DNA of 64,000 nt from Sipunculus nudus (Eukaryota; Annelida; Sipuncula; Golfingiida; Sipunculidae). Both the position numbers and the translations under genes were made by a program. The stretch lies in NCBI GenBank assembly GCA_026874595.1, contig CM049315.1, positions 39,326,164-39,390,163 of the forward strand, read 5' to 3'. Positions within the stretch are counted from its first letter, which is position 1. Each line of letters starts with the position of its first letter. Positions 12,869-24,145 of the stretch are shown one piece after another. Under the pieces are notes generated by a model. It was not told where the DNA came from. It did not search any database and saw nothing but the letters and a program-made list of their open reading frames with translations.

Positions 12869-13545
12869 AAGACATATAAATATACATATATACTTATATA
12901 TATACTTACTTATTCTTGCACACAAATATTTATTCATACACATGCATATGCACAGACATACATACATGCGCATAAACATATATACATATCTGCCTACATA
13001 CATACACTTACACGCATCCATATAAACGTGATTTATAAATATCCAAATATATATATATATGAACATATATACACATACATGTTCAAATATATATGTAGGC
13101 CTACAAGGACTGAAACTCGACGACTAATAAAATTACCTTTCACTTTTACACGATTACCAGTCGACTTTGACATGACGTCATCATATAAAGTACACGTATT
13201 TTTCCCGCAAAAAAAACCAAAAACATACTGTTAAAAAGTTCTTGAATTTCCTATCTTAATACTTTACATTGATCTGTGTTATACCTGTGTAAGAAAAACA
13301 CCTATTATACTCACCCATTAGTGTACTTGTATTCACACACAAACATACACACACACACATATATATATATATATACCCACATATCTATACATATTTACGT
13401 ATACATATATAAACACATTTATACATGCACAAATATACACACACGATTACGTACGTTACACTCATACCTACATATACATTCTTAAAAATACATATATATG
13501 CTCTCACAAACACATACATATACGAACATATATGTGTGATTGTAG
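12780..13545. repeat. Low-complexity ATAC/CATA/AT-rich region
   Basis: Irregular runs of ATACATAC, CACACA and (AT)n occupy 12780-13110 and 13330-13540, separated by unique sequence. The Tyr/Ile/His-rich frames here are not genes. Confidence 0.8.
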
Positions 13546-13549
13546 CTTA

Positions 13550-14285
13550 AAATAGACTTTTATCATCTATGCGATTGTCTTAGTGTTTACCATGAAACAA
13601 TGATTGCTCCTACAAGTGAAATAGATCCGATCGTAATTACATTTCTGAATTATTAATGATCTTTATGTAGGAGTGATTGCTTTCTGATATTCTTCTTTTA
13701 CGCGTTTTATGGGAAAAATTATGATATTCGAAAATATTTGGTCATATTGTCTAACTTTGTTATCTTTAAACCTAGACAGTCCTAGCTTTTTTTACGTCAG
13801 GCAGCATCGGGTCAGTTTTACACGAATTTTTGCCAAGTTTTGCGAAATTTTGTGCCGAATTTTGTTAAAATGAGATCATTCGAGAGAACGGCCAAAATTC
13901 TTTAACAATCGTTACCTCAATATTATAAAATTGATAGAAAACGGAACTCCTACTAGTCTATGTTTTTTCTTTGTCGAGAATTGTCCTATCACCATAAAAA
14001 ACTATAGCTTTTTTATTTGTCCATATGCCTTTCCCATAACGATGTCTGATCACCTATTGTCCAGGTTGCGTCGGTGTGTCAGTGTGTCCATATATTCGTG
14101 TCTTGTTTTCAGCTTTCTCTGTTTGTTTGGTCTCTTGTCTGACACGTCTTTCTACTGGCAACAAATTCTGATCATGCGTCCTGAAAGTCTTACTATTGAT
14201 AGAAAACTGACAATATGTTTTGTCTATCTCTTTGTCTGTCTTATTTCTTATTCCGGCAATCGCTCGACTCATGGCCGTTTAGTTT
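13550..14285. other. Unique AT-rich DNA, nothing recognised
   Basis: A 159-codon plus frame (13931-14410) runs into a repeat copy at its 3' end and shows no domain. Confidence 0.4.
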
Positions 14286-14289
14286 TGTT

Positions 14290-14555
14290 GTCCAAGGAGA
14301 CATTGCAGTCATATTTCTGGATGGAACATTTAACATCTGACTTCTGGGTGCTCAAAATTAGGTTTTCCGCTCGTACCTTACAAACTTTAGAGCATCATGA
14401 GCTAATCTAAGGTGTAGAAGAGGATTTGTCAAAGACCACCTGCATTTTAATTTAGACGGTTCTAGGCAAACCTTTATAATTTGTCTCGGTGCTCAAAAAT
14501 CAAGTTTTTAGTCTCTAGCTCGCAGAATATAGATCACCATTAACTAATTACAAGG
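14290..14555 (-). repeat. Two diverged copies of the ~155-bp repeat family, reverse orientation
   Basis: TTCTGGGTGCTCAAAAT, TAGAGCATCATGA and later GGTGCTCAAAAATCA with CTCGCAGAATATAG are reverse complements of motifs in the 40308-42220 array (ATTTTGAGCACCCA, TATTCTGCGAGC). Confidence 0.6.
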
Positions 14556-14589
14556 AAGTATTTTCAATTTTGTTTAATGCATTGATGTT

Positions 14590-15020
14590 TAAATTTAAAA
14601 ACATTGTTGTATAGAATTGGTATTAAGGAAGATAAACATTGTACGTTTTGTTAAAATGAGGGGGAAGCACTTGAACATATCATATTTAAATGTTATTTTT
14701 GTAAAGAAGGTATGGTCAGATATATCAGACTCACTTAAAAAAAGAAATAATATTAAAATTTGAAGCAATTTATTAAAAATGTTATTTTGGGCACTTATGA
14801 AGATATACATCACTCGGTGTGAGGACAAAAAAACTTATATTAGAAATTCTAAGTGCTTTCTAAGAGATATAATTTATATTTAAGAGAAAGCAGGAAAAAG
14901 TAATGGTAAATTACATAATATTCATGTAAGGAAATGGAAAATTGTCAAAGTATTATTAGTTGAGAATTCCCTAATTACATGTCCATTATATTTAAAACTA
15001 TAAATAGGACAGTTGTTTTT
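14590..15020 (+). pseudogene. Degraded 3' end of a non-LTR retrotransposon reverse transcriptase (first copy)
   Basis: Around 14640-14715 one frame gives a CxxC, then NEGEALEHIIFKCYFCKE. A shift into another frame then gives VWSDISDSLKKRN, and later WALMKIYITRCEDKK. The pattern C-x2-C, E-x2-EH-[LI]-[IF]-x-C, W-x-D is the usual C-terminal zinc-knuckle tail of LINE-type reverse transcriptases. At least one stop and one frameshift break it. The upstream RT and endonuclease domains are absent, as expected for a 5'-truncated copy. The clade cannot be assigned. Confidence 0.6.
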
Positions 15021-15184
15021 TGTAAGATCCAAAAGTTTAATGAAAAAAAATATTATGAAAGGCACTATATATGTTAATATTATGTGATTGTTTATATTTA
15101 TGTATTGTGTATGTTTACTTTTGTATGTGATTGTGTATTTTATCTAATTTATATGTTTTCTTTTGTATTTGTTAAAAAAAAAAA

Positions 15185-15345
15185 CGAATAACAGGTTTCC
15201 CAGACCAATCGCCTAGAACATCCTTTGATGTTGCGTTAGAGGATTCTAGGCCTAATAATTATGATTTATGGTCATTTGACATTCAGGGGGCTCAAATGAC
15301 GTATCTTTTCTACAGCTCGCAGAACATAGGTCACAGTGTGGAAGT
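15185..15345 (-). repeat. Copy of the ~155-bp repeat family, reverse orientation
   Basis: It contains GGTTTCCCAGACCAA, AGGATTCTAGGCCTAA, GACATTCAGGGGGCTCAAA and AGCTCGCAGAACATAGGTCAC, the reverse complement of one unit of the 40308-42220 array. Confidence 0.7.
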
Positions 15346-15769
15346 TGAACTAAAAACAAATATTTTCTTCGGGTGTGTAACAGAAGGAAACTTATTTCCA
15401 TAAGAGTATACCTTAGAAAAATCTTGTATAATCTAACTATAATTATCTTCGCTACATTACTTTTACATCAGCAGTACATGCGCATCTGAAACATAAAGAA
15501 AACTTAATAATACATCTATAAGTCACCTAGCAGGCTCACAGACCTGTTATCAAATCAAAGCCGACACATCATGTTTATAAAGAATTTTTCAGAAAAGAAA
15601 TGCACATCAAGTCCCTACATCACCAGTAGAAAAATGGGCGTCTCAATTAAATGTCCTGATAGCAGATAATAATTATATGTCCAGATACCATGCATTCAAG
15701 ACATTTTAAACGCATATACTTTTGTGTCAAGAATGCAGAATATGATTATTCATATTTGATAAGCTGTAA

Positions 15770-15995
15770 ACAGCTTTCTTTTTAAAATTTGCTTGAAAAA
15801 AGAGGGCCTGCTTGTTATTTTTTGTACTACTAAAGCACTGAAGAAATAATAATACATCTTAGAGAATGTTTTTGTGTAAAACCAATATGGAAAGAAATGA
15901 AAAATGGATAAATGATCTAAAAGTTGTAGATTCAGAAGTAAAAGTAAATTAACCTGATATTATATCAGGAACAGAGCGTAAACTAATTACAAAAT
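15770..15995 (+). pseudogene. Second degraded LINE 3' fragment
   Basis: One frame gives a stop, then TEEIIIHLRECFCVKPIWKE. It resembles the H-L-x2-C-x-C-VKPIW tail of non-LTR reverse transcriptases and is similar in layout to the fragment at 14590-15020. Stops lie on both sides. It is short, so the call is tentative. Confidence 0.4.
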
Positions 15996-16009
15996 TAGTT
16001 TAGGCTTAA

Positions 16010-16011
<2 letters not shown>

Positions 16012-16057
<46 letters not shown>
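16012..16057. repeat. (AT)n microsatellite
   Basis: About 23 AT dinucleotides. Confidence 0.95.
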
Positions 16058-16059
<2 letters not shown>

Positions 16060-16641
16060 AATATTTGGGATTGCGCTTGTACCAATATCTGAACAACACA
16101 GTAGACATTTACTGAATTTAGATACCAAATTACATAATCAGCTAATTACAATTTTATCTCCATATGGTAAACGATTTATATACAGAGACAAAACTTTTCC
16201 ACATGTACAGATAATTATGTAGCCTGTTTTGTATGCTTTTATGTATTTTGTGTACACGAGTTATTGTAAAACCCATTCGTAATATAGCAATTGTAAATCT
16301 TATTTTCCAATTAGTAGCGTTATAAATTTAGTTGTTGATTCTGTAACAACCACTGTCACATTTATGTTCTTTCTTGTATTCCCTATTTTGTTAATAGAAA
16401 AAAATAAGGTTTTTAAATGATTACTCACGAGAGCATAGTCTCAACACTAATAATGCATTGGCTATCAAACAGCGTGGCCTTTTCTTATACCACATTTCCT
16501 ATAGTATGAAGCTGTTCGCCAAGTATATAGACATGTTAACACCACCGGTTGTGAGAAAGGATCTAATTAAAACATATTTATAATGACCATATTGTCAGTA
16601 GATAGAAGTTTCACCCTCGATTTTAAATAGTTTACGTTTCT

Positions 16642-16879
16642 TTAGGAAATATTTTCGCAGATCCAACCCTGCCATTGGATTCGAGGAGCGTTTTCATTGA
16701 TCCATTTGTAGGACCCTCCTGCAACAAGGGCTAGGCGTGGTCTCAGGACGGGGAACTTAGGATGTCCTTGCTCCCAATTTTGGAAGGTTTCCTCCATTGG
16801 TTTTCTGCTGAACCAGAACCATTTGTCTTTAGTACCCAGTATGCGCCGCCCACCCAAAAGAACTAGCCAGCTTTCCTGT
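16642..16879 (-). CDS. C-type-lectin-like gene, exon 3 (C-terminal half and stop)
   Basis: Acceptor GGTATTTCAG|A. The frame then runs to TAA at 16644-16642. Landmarks are KWFWFS, NWEQGHP, the GSYKW strand and the terminal GWICE. The phase needed at its 5' end (two bases supplied) does not match exon 2 (one base supplied). Confidence 0.7.
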
Positions 16880-17317
16880 CTGAAATACCGAATTTTCAAA
16901 AACCTTATAATTTATTAAGGCGCACTAGATTGAATGTACTACGCCAAGGAAAGACGGTAAATAATATAGGTGAACCTGAGGGTTCATCGATACCACCGCA
17001 TTAATAATAACCAAGGGGTTTTGTGGGGTATGTTCTGCAAGTTAACTAACATGCTAAGCGTAACAGTTGAGACAGTGGGTATGAAATGTGTCTACAGCAG
17101 TCAGGCATTACAAGCAGATGTTTTAGGTTCGGGTGCAACACGAGGAACATGATGAGGCAGACATATGAAACAAATATGGTCCACATTTTATATGAAATGT
17201 GTTCCTGTTGGCTAATAGTTTTATCACATTTTCTAACAAAACAAGGTTGTTATTTATTTTTTTTTTTTTTGGTTTCATAAGTTATTACTTCAAACACTTA
17301 GTGGCACCTGTACAGCC

Positions 17318-17390
<73 letters not shown>

Positions 17391-18177
17391 TTTCACCTGC
17401 AGGGAGAAGTGACGGGTTTCTTTTCAAAATGATCACCACGTGCTCGTGCTTTTCCCGAGTGGTGAGGGCCGCTAAGCTCCCAAGACTGTGACGATAACAG
17501 TCCTCTTCAGCATCTTTTGAACTCATCAATTTTTGTTCGACATGTTTGAAAAGGAAACAAGATACACTGCTTCCTGCTTGAAGACGGTGACCGTAATTTC
17601 CAGGACATCCTTGAACATGAAATAATTTGGAAGCTTATTTATTAAAACAATAAAAGTAACTTATTATGCGTTTCCTTCTGTATCAAAGTAAGACGTACAG
17701 AAATAGATGTACAATGTATCAACACCAAATCATATCATCATATAATCATATAATCTGCATAAGGAAATCAACATGGAAAACCAATTCTTTTAAATCGAGA
17801 ATTAAGACGAATTTTCCTTTTTGTAATAATGGTATGGAGTTAATCAAATATAATTAATAAAATAATAATCAAATAATAATTGTCTCACATCAAATTGAGT
17901 TTGAGACTTTTCTCACTGATTAACTCAATTACTTTGACCTGTACAATGACTTATAACGTAAACCTTACTCGCTGGACGCTAGTCGACTTTCCGATTTGAG
18001 CCTGATTATTAGGCTGAGAATCGAGCCCACGTGATCTACCAGGTTTGCATTATGGCAGTCAAACAAGCACCGTGATGGGAAATGATCTATACCGAAAACT
18101 TTAACGCTCAAACTGAAAACTATGGTAAATTCAAATATATAACAGAACAATAACAGTGATTTAATAATAAGAAACAT
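16642..18177 (-). CDS. Secreted C-type-lectin-like protein, three exons, probably a damaged gene
   Basis: Proposed exons on the minus strand are 18177-18093, 17609-17397 and 16879-16642. Exon 1 starts MFLIIKSLLLFC, a hydrophobic signal peptide. Exon 2 gives CPGNYGHR...SCFLF...AEEDCYRHSLGSLAALTTRE, the N-terminal half of a long-form C-type lectin domain. Exon 3 gives ESWLVLL...DKWFWF...NWEQGHP...GSYKW...WQGWICE and a stop, the C-terminal half. The product would be about 178 residues, normal for a single-domain secreted lectin. The two inner cysteines of the fold are missing, no EPN or QPD sugar motif is present, and WND reads WIN. Exons 1 and 2 join in frame, but exons 2 and 3 as read are off by one base, which suggests a pseudogene, a missed small exon or a sequence error. 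Similarity is clear; expression and sugar binding are unknown. Confidence 0.65.
17319..17388. repeat. (AT)n microsatellite in the lectin intron
   Basis: About 35 AT dinucleotides, starting 8 bases from the exon 2 donor. Confidence 0.95.
17397..17609 (-). CDS. C-type-lectin-like gene, exon 2 (N-terminal half of the domain)
   Basis: Acceptor TTCAAG|GA, donor CTGCAG|GTGAAA, 213 nt. It includes the CPGNY start, the SCFLF strand and the EEDCYRHSLGSLAALTT helix-strand segment. An (AT)n tract directly follows the donor in the intron. Confidence 0.7.
18093..18177 (-). CDS. C-type-lectin-like gene, exon 1 (signal peptide)
   Basis: The ATG at 18177 opens a frame of 28 codons plus one base, up to a donor G|GTATAG. 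The frame encodes a signal-peptide-like sequence. The frame stays open beyond this donor, so the exact exon end is inferred from phase: one base carried over matches exon 2. Confidence 0.5.
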
Positions 18178-18199
18178 GCCATCACACCATTTAATTAAG

Positions 18200-19090
18200 T
18201 ATAATTTGTCAATAAATATTATTATTACAGTAAGGTCCCATGAAATGTTAGAAGAACATGTGTGCTTTTTATTTATATAAACTCACAAACAAACCGTGGA
18301 ATATATATATATATACAATATTATTAAATATTAAAATGAATCATTTTGTGAAATCTCAGATAACGGAAACTTGGAATCTCATCCAAGCCAAAAATATACT
18401 AAACATAAAAGAAATATTCCTCCAGCCCAAATCTTTCGTTTAAATATTTAATCCGTCAGATTTTTAAAATAATAATATGATATGAGGCTACAAAGATTAA
18501 ATAAAGTGTTTTTAGGTGAATGTGGCAATAACAAAGTCGTTTGTTCCAATTTTTGATAATTTAAGATAAAGCCGTATGATATTACCATTCCTGGTAGATA
18601 AACGACATAAATGTTCGATTTAAAGGCGTATTCTAACTCATCTGACAGACAAAATATGAACATGCCAAGCATGCAAAATATGCAAACCAAGATTTATGGT
18701 GAATAAGTATATAACTGGTGTAAGAATAAACCGACAACCAAAGGATAGAGCTTTTTTTATTTTGATGAATGGGACACAGCTTCCAAAAACATATTGCCAC
18801 AGGAAAAAAATCCATTTCATGAATAATATGTAATAAGATATTCAAACTAATATTATGTGTGTGTCATAAAAAGCCTGTTCGGTATTGCCTTTCTTAGTAG
18901 ACTGATAATCGGCCACAGGCCCGTTTGGACGAGCTGCTAAAAGACCAATTCGAAGCAATTCCCCAACAATCCGGTTCATAATTATTTTTTATGAAAAGGC
19001 CACTCATATTATCAGCACAACTAACCATGTACAGTCACTCTATTTTCACAAAGAATTCAAGGAAAACACTTGAAAAGCGGGCACTTTCAT
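18200..19090. other. Intergenic DNA upstream of the lectin gene, nothing recognised
   Basis: AT-rich, with only short frames and no convincing homology. Confidence 0.4.
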
Positions 19091-19095
19091 TTACG

Positions 19096-19262
19096 CGAGG
19101 TGCGGCACAGAGCATAGTGACGTCACATGCTACGTGAAGCTTGTTGATTCAATTGAAGGAGGCGAGTAACCCTGCATAGTGATGTCACACGAATCATGAG
19201 GTTTGTCGATTGAATTCATTCAGGGGCGTTGCGTCACTGAGTAACGTCACACAGAGCGCCGG
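19096..19262 (+). repeat. Three-unit ~62-bp tandem repeat carrying CRE-like TGACGTCAC sites
   Basis: The units start at 19096, 19158 and 19223 (the last is partial). Each carries CATAGTGACGTCACA or a variant (TGATGTCAC, TAACGTCAC). The first two also share GTTGATTCAATTGAA / GTCGATTGAATTCA. The first site is a full 8-bp CRE palindrome. Confidence 0.7.
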
Positions 19263-19940
19263 GCTGATATGAGCCCACTTTGTTAAAACGTATAGCCCAT
19301 ATCGCCATCGGACATTGATCACCCTTCCACCAGATGTCGTTTCTACTCACACTGTGGGACAGCAGGATCTACTTATCTGAACTGTTAAACATCAAAATCT
19401 AAATCTGTTACATTTCGAGGAAACATCGTTTGTTTACAGTTCACATTTTTGTTTATCTGCGAAACTGGTGTATACTGCGGTGCATTGTTGGGGTCAGATT
19501 GTACCACCCATAAACAATAAACAACAGGGTTTTAAACTTGTTAGTCTGAGTCTACGTAGTGCGTGGCATTGATATAGACCTTGAATGATGTGCCGGAGAA
19601 TATGGTCTAGGTGATAACGTGCATAGACGGTTAATAAAATCTAAAACTAGACATGTTATGAGTGTTCTAAAATTTATAAATGGTGTATCGCTAAGTGGAT
19701 ACGATTACGCATAGACATCAGACCTATAAACCTTGAAAATAACTAGTGTAAAGTCTGACAAGTCTCGTTCACTAATTCTATCCGGAAGTCCTTCAGAAGG
19801 TGAAGTAGTGCTCTGGGGGAAATAAATGAATCTTACACTTTTCGAGTTTATCATAGGAACGATTTGGAAGAATCAACAGTAACACTGTCGAGAAAACATT
19901 TACCGCGGTGACTATTTTGGTTAATGAGTTCACCTAGACG

Positions 19941-20119
19941 TTGAGTAGAATCAGAAGCAGTGATAGCCCAAAGAATGAGCCAGCCAGGAAAACAATCTAT
20001 GCGGAAGGGATTTCCCAATCTCACACAACATCATGCAAGGTGTACTTTGTCCAAGAAGATGATCCGTGGTCGAGAGTGTCAAATAATACTAACACATCCA
20101 GCAGACTAAAAACAACCGG
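19941..20119 (+). other. Orphan coding-like open stretch ending at a possible splice donor
   Basis: The frame reads SRIRSSDSPKNEPARK, then KVYFVQEDDPWSRVSN, ending AACAACCG|GTAAAT. Composition is protein-like (charged and Ser/Thr-rich, with Trp and Tyr). No family is recognised, the frame starts without ATG, and no partner exon was found. Confidence 0.25.
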
Positions 20120-20271
20120 TAAATAAGTCAATCAGCGTATTCAAGGTGACTGTCTGTAACTTAAGGACTGTCTCTATAGAGTAAAATTTTTGGTAGATTG
20201 AAAGAAGGAAGACAAGCACTTAATTGCTGAGAGCCTCTCTACCGGAGCAAGTTTCTTATCGGACGCATGAA

Positions 20272-20300
20272 CACACACACATACACACACACACACACAA
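20272..20300. repeat. (AC)n microsatellite
   Basis: ACACAC run with one T interruption. Confidence 0.9.
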
Positions 20301-20882
20301 AATCTATATAGTTAATAGCCATGGGCCACTGATTTCTAATGCGTAACAAATATACCTGACTTTTCTCCGAATTATTTCCCGATTATATAAATTTGATTAA
20401 AATCTATCTGATATTTTCCGACCATTATTATGAAATGAATAACCATTAATATAATAACGCGTGATATAATATTATGAATATAATCATTTTAAAATCAGTC
20501 TATCATATGATATATCATCATTATCATATACCTGAATTAAGTACATTTATAAATAGAACCTTTTACTATCACGTATATCCTGTTGAAAGCATCTTTCCAA
20601 GTTAAAACTTCCGTTACGAAGTGTTCGACAGGATAAGAGTTTTTTTACAAATGGCGCAATCATTTAAAATATTTTTAACATCGATATGTTTGTTTATCAT
20701 TTCATGTTGTCATGCCACAAACATTTCAATATAACTCTTTCCAATCGAAGCCTTAATGTCTTTGATACTGTAAAATGATTTAATTTATTAGCATTTTTCC
20801 GATATCGGTTATATGTACATATAATTATTCATAAGTAAAAAATGTGTACTTACAGTTTACGACATTCAGGACGACAAAAGTG

Positions 20883-21325
20883 CTGAGCTTCATTATTCAG
20901 AATTCTATAATCATAAGTTATAAAAGTACATGTAAATTGGTAAAGACCAGTTATGTACGTATCGCCATGTATGTTAACATATAACACAACGCAAATGAAC
21001 AAATTTAGCAACACATTCATAATATATGTTACCTTTAAAATGTGCAGGATATATACAATATTTACCGCACACTTAACGGCTTCGGGTAAAATTTGAGAAC
21101 AATAAACAGGGCTTGGGTGTGTGTCCAACAACCGCGACGCTTTGTGATATTGACTAAAGCCTTTCTTAATTGATTCATTGGAACACAGAGCTTTATTATT
21201 CAGAATTATATTCTCATTCTATACATTCTGTACAATTCTATACAGTTAGCAGTGCTGGGGCGTGTGTAAAAAAACCGACACATTTTGATATTGACTAAAG
21301 CTTATCTAAATTGATTCCTTGGTAT
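20883..21325 (+). repeat. Old unequal tandem duplication
   Basis: CATTATTCAGAATTC near 20890 recurs as TATTATTCAGAATTA near 21193. TTTGTGATATTGACTAAAGC near 21141 recurs as TTTTGATATTGACTAAAGC near 21283. The second unit (about 140 bp) lacks about 160 bp of the first. Confidence 0.65.
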
Positions 21326-21329
21326 ACAA

Positions 21330-22685
21330 TGCAACGGCAGATTTTATTCTCCGTAAAAAATATAGTCTTTCTAAAGCCACTGTAATTCATGCCATTTTAT
21401 CCTTTTAGATGCCAGTTTCATCGGAGCATTATTACAAAATAAAATCTACCATTTGAATAAGTTACTGTTAGAATGTCAGCTTAACGAAATGTATCTCCTA
21501 ATAAAAAAAAACAAATTTTGCTCATTTACTCAATGTTACTTCAATGGACCAAAATCAAATAAAACATTTAAAATGGGATGGTTGGTGTTTATTCAAGTCA
21601 ACATGACAATATAATATTTGGGTATACAGATTTATATCAAATATAGGAACAATAAGGAGTATTTTTAAATTAATCCTTTTTTAAATAATATTTGGAACAA
21701 AATGTATAGCCCAAGAAGGTTGTCAAACGATTCATATTTTCTTGGATCTCATGAAGTTCAAGAACAGAATGCTTTATACGAGGATGTATTTTCAAAGAAT
21801 CAAAAAGGAAAATATGTCAAATTTCTCTACACAAATGGCGCTGTAGCAGCAAAGTTAATAATTATCCGAATAAGTTAACCACTTCAACATGGAACCCCGA
21901 TGAACACTGCAAACACAGGTCAAATTTGCTTAAATACGTCACTGACATCAGGGGTTATTCATATTTGCAATAGACCTTAATCTTGCGCCATGAATAACCA
22001 GATCAGTTTCCACAATGACAGTCCGGTCTTTGTCGAAGGCAATTCGGTTGTTTTCGGAATTTGAAAAAAAAAATAATTTAAAAAGCAAGCAAAATTCCGT
22101 CAAAATGATGTGTGCATTAAAAAATTGTTTATTACCATGTCGGCGATTTCACTGTGAGAACAATAGCCTTTAAAATGAGGTATAGCACAGTGTCATACGC
22201 AACGCTGTTTCATAGAACATGGAGGAAAAAAAACGGACCAACTTCCTTTAAGCGTTATAAACGTGTCCGTTCTTTAAACATAAGACCGAAAATGACGCAA
22301 GTTCGGGTTTGAGTCTCTGTTTGTATTTGATTGCATTTGCCGAAATTCACGATGTTGGTTCATTGGCGCCCGAGCTCAGCAGACAATCCTTGCATGGCAA
22401 GCAGTGGACTTGTGCATCATTTCACCATTTCACCAATGTCTGAGTTTGGCTTAGGCTGATTCCCTCCCCTCCTTCTCTCCCTATCGTCGCATTCTTGGAC
22501 ACGGGAACCAGTCTAGGCTATCCTCAATAGTTTGTACGTTTACCGGTAGCTGGCGCACCTGCTTCTGCTCGCGAGCACTCACTTTGCACTAATAATTTGG
22601 TCATTGTGGTATGCAAATAGGACATTAACGCAGGGCTGCATTTTGTAACAGCCGGTACTTAACGGGAAATAGTCAAAGATACATC
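21330..22685. other. Intergenic DNA, nothing recognised
   Basis: Only short unrelated frames. Confidence 0.4.
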
Positions 22686-22689
22686 GTGA

Positions 22690-22761
22690 GGGGGTATAGC
22701 TCAGTGGCAGAGCATTCGACTGCAGATCGAGAGGTCACCGGTTCAACTCCGGTTGCCCCCT
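22690..22761 (+). tRNA. tRNA-Cys: tRNA-Cys (anticodon GCA)
   Basis: A full cloverleaf can be drawn by hand. The acceptor is GGGGGTA/TGCCCCC and the D arm is GCTC-AGTGGCA-GAGC. The anticodon arm is TTCGA-CTGCAGA-TCGAG with GCA in the loop. The variable region is 5 nt and the T arm is ACCGG-TTCAACT-CCGGT. The discriminator base is T and CCA is not encoded, as in eukaryotes. The A box lies around TAGCTCAGTGG and the B box is GGTTCAACTCC. There is no intron. Confidence 0.95.
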
Positions 22762-22770
22762 GTCATATAC

Positions 22771-22778
22771 TTTTTTTT
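22771..22778 (+). terminator. RNA polymerase III terminator of tRNA-Cys
   Basis: A run of eight T residues ten bases after the tRNA 3' end. Confidence 0.85.
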
Positions 22779-22779
22779 C

Positions 22780-24145
22780 TTTCCTCAGTGAAATCGATTT
22801 TATTTCAATATTTATAAAATTAATAATATCTTTATAGTTATTGGTCAAAATAAAATTTATTATGCCAAGAATACATATGACAGGGAATGTTAATGCCTGC
22901 GAGGCCGGACTACTGGGCTATTAACATGATTAATGTGGTTTTATTAGAAACTGCATGAGCTTCAGTGATTTTATTTTATATACATATACTATGTTTAAAA
23001 TCGAGTGAAAAATGCCATGACACTGGCGCCCCTGTAAAGCTGCAGACCGGCTGAGTTATTTCTTAACAATTTTTATGACATAGCTGTTGATTACAATAAA
23101 AATGATTCGCTTCAAAATTTTTTTCACTATAAACTTAAAATATACAAAATTACCAATCAGCCAGATTTAAAACTAATCTTAGCCATTGAGGTTGAATAGA
23201 GCAGTATGCTTAACCACAGCCTGGATTGATATTTACTCAAATGTGATATATAAAAATACTATTCCTTGTCCATTAAAATGTTTGAACCAAAAACAATAAT
23301 ACCTTTTCAGTCCCTATACATAATACAACAGTTTTAACATGGAACAGTGTTTTCCCTCTGGATATGTGTACCGGTGACATTTTCATCTATGTTTATATAA
23401 TTTAAAAAAAAATAGGTGTTAATCTCGTTAAAGTATGGGCAGTATCTTCAGAAGTTTTGTAACAAAATGGTTTCTACTATCAATAATCATTTTAAAAACT
23501 TTGGTCATTTTTAAAGCAACGCAAATGATAATGATTTCTTTAACATTCCATGCACAAATTTATTTTCATGAAGGTTTGTTAAACCTTTTATTATCCTGTT
23601 ATAATTCACCTTCCCCTCCCAACATAATATTAAGCTCCTAAATATGCCTTTTAGTGTCAAGGAAAATACGTATGCTTTACCCTTTGTACATACATGCCAT
23701 ATACATTGTCAGTTACAGTTACATGCATATGCAAAATGTATGTTTGCAAAGTGAGTGTCAAACATTAACGAGTACTGTAAACTGTTTTGACAAACTATCG
23801 GCATCAGAGTCCATGAACCGTGACCGTGAACCGCTGTCACTTCACGTGTGGCTCCGAGCAGCCAGCGTGACCGTTGGAGAGTGTTCTCGGTACCGTTAAC
23901 AGAGCAGTAATCCTTCTTGATTACGTCACTCCTACTTCACCAACACAGGGGGGCAAGTGTCAGTTGGAGCGCGTGTGAGCGCGTGTCAAGTCCACAAGTT
24001 GGGGTTGTCTGGTCGAACCAACTCGCACCATTCATTTAAACACAGCTGCTGGTTTAGTCGTATGTGTTAATTTCCTGGCTGATTTTTACTTTGGCCGAGG
24101 TTTATTCGAATTAACATTGCAACTGGACACAAGGTAATTACCAAA
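22780..24145. other. 5' flank of the LIM-homeobox gene
   Basis: No other gene is seen. From about 23800 the sequence becomes more GC-rich. It contains a CRE-like TTACGTCAC (23921-23929) and repeated GAGCGCGTGT (about 23968-23988), suggesting promoter or 5' UTR. No TATA box is obvious. A stop codon in the reading frame of the gene lies about 65 bases before the ATG. Confidence 0.45.
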
